A DNA stretch of 64,000 bases from Typha latifolia (taxonomy: Eukaryota; Streptophyta; Magnoliopsida; Poales; Typhaceae): assembly GCA_019914945.1 (NCBI GenBank), contig CM034102.1:3833501-3897500 (forward strand), read 5' to 3'. The notes beneath the pieces are model-generated. The model was not told where the DNA came from, did no database searches, and saw only the letters and a list, made by a program, of their open reading frames with translations. Of this stretch, positions 63,101-64,000 are shown in pieces (position 1 is the stretch's first letter; each line of letters starts with the position of its first letter). Both the position numbers and the translations under genes were made by a program.

Positions 63101-64000
63101 ATAAGTCAGTGCATATTAACCCATTCTGCATGCCATTGCTTATAGACTCATATTGGTTCACAAGCATTAGATCCCTTCTCCTTGCATCCAGAAGTCAACT
63201 TTCTGTTGGTCAGAAACCAGTATGTATTATTAAACTGCACTTAAACATGTTTCATTAAAGATAATGCATTCAAATGACTAAGTTAAGATCCTTGATTGTA
63301 AAGTACATCCGTATAAGGACATACTGGGCTCAGTAAATAAGAACTATTTTGAGCTCTGTTCTGCTGTTCATCACAAGCACATATTTCAGTTTCACACTAT
63401 TTTTCGTGAAAATTGCATAGGTAGCTTTTGATTGCTCACAAAAACATTTAGACTATTCAGTGAAGGAGTCACAAAAAGATCATTTACTCATGAAACAAAA
63501 CGTTCCATTTTCTCGAAATACTTCTACAAGAATTGTACTGAAAACAATCTGATACTAATATATAGTAATAATATAACTCTCAAGAAACTTAATTAGGAAA
63601 GACTATATAATATACTAATTGACTAGATAGCATACTAAAAAGACAGAATGTTTACAGGTTCCATCATTTGACTTCCTAACTCAAAAGCATTATATATTGT
63701 CGAGTAGCTCCATGGTTTTCTGTGAAGGAAAGGGCATCAAACTGCCTATTAACTAATCCCTAACTTGATGATTTGATTCCTCAAGAGAATCTAGAAATTA
63801 AACCTAGCAATTTAAAGCCAGCAAGTAAATCAGATTGCCACTGGACTGATTGACAGAAAAAATAAGCATTAATTTCTTATACATATCAACAGTACTGAAG
63901 TTTGCACACAATAACAAAGATTATGAATTCTCTCCTTTGACAGAATATTCATTCTGAATACTACATTGGAGTTGAGAAACAAAAAAGTATCTAATAACCA
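60105..64000. other. Downstream region without a recognised gene
   Basis: AT-rich DNA with possible 3'UTR exons of the PPR transcript: acceptor-like CAG sites occur at about 60320, 60485, 61927 and 62118, but no coding segment connects to them. A duplication with 90-bp step is listed separately. ORFs of 60-80 codons lack domains. I see no RNA gene or transposon here. Confidence 0.45.
60554..60682. repeat. 39-bp direct repeat, 90-bp step
   Basis: TACGTATTCAAGTAAGTTGA plus the next 19 bases occur identically at 60554-60592 and 60644-60682; the 51 bases between are unrelated to the repeat. Confidence 0.9.

Overview
The window is nuclear DNA from a flowering plant. Genes are split by many GT-AG introns, microsatellites (GA, CT, AT) are abundant, intergenic DNA is AT-rich, and all recognisable proteins are plant families. 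Several genes or first exons are very GC-rich at the 5' end (MIZ1-like, MADS, BELL), which suggests a monocot. I favour a non-grass monocot, but the species cannot be settled from the sequence alone. No operon, phage, plasmid, CRISPR array or other bacterial feature is present, and I saw no rRNA or intact tRNA gene.

Layout: 1-853 (-) a class-1-like phytoglobin, cut at its 3' end by the window edge; 2822-3493 (+) a single-exon MIZU-KUSSEI1-like (DUF617) protein; 3974-8427 (-) an 11-exon MIP1 leucine-zipper/DUF547 protein; 8.4-12.7 kb repeats and no gene; 12730-17597 (-) an ARIADNE-type RBR ubiquitin ligase in 7 exons; 18457-19083 (+) an intronless type I (M-alpha) MADS gene, head-to-head with it; 19881-25056 (-) TIC62 in 14 exons with four FNR-binding repeats; 26319-26835 (-) a TMEM220-like membrane protein; 28047-32148 (-) a BELL homeodomain gene of the BLH2/BLH4 (SAWTOOTH) type with a 5'UTR intron; 32.8-44.2 kb a gene-poor stretch; 44183-44554 (-) a small Lys-rich hypothetical protein; 46.1 kb a decayed LINE fragment; 46747-51233 (+) HDR (IspH), last enzyme of the plastid MEP pathway, 10 exons; 54070-56348 (+) a PQ-loop vacuolar transporter, 12 exons; 56914-59769 (+) an intronless P-class PPR protein of the At1g19290 type; 59.8-64 kb no recognised gene.

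For the spliced genes I placed exon boundaries by hand from splice signals, reading phase and family sequence. The summed exons of each complete spliced gene give an uninterrupted frame: 626 aa for MIP1/DUF547, 617 for ARIADNE, 579 for TIC62, 144 for TMEM220-like, 675 for BELL, 461 for HDR and 396 for PQ-loop. Individual boundaries may be off by a base or two. The genes are an ordinary mix of housekeeping and developmental functions and I see no clustered pathway. TIC62 (tethers ferredoxin-NADP reductase) and HDR (needs ferredoxin electrons) both act in plastids, but they are 21 kb apart with unrelated genes between and are probably neighbours by chance.

I did not find a clearly new biological system. 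The most interesting structures are the TIC62 tail, in which every FNR-binding repeat is cut by a phase-2 intron at the same place so that whole repeats lie on frame-neutral exons; a ~130 bp tandem repeat that duplicates the last codons and the stop codon of the PPR gene; the Leu in place of the catalytic His, and the C-terminal EAR-like motif, in the RBR ligase; and a perfect GC-rich inverted repeat upstream of the BELL gene.
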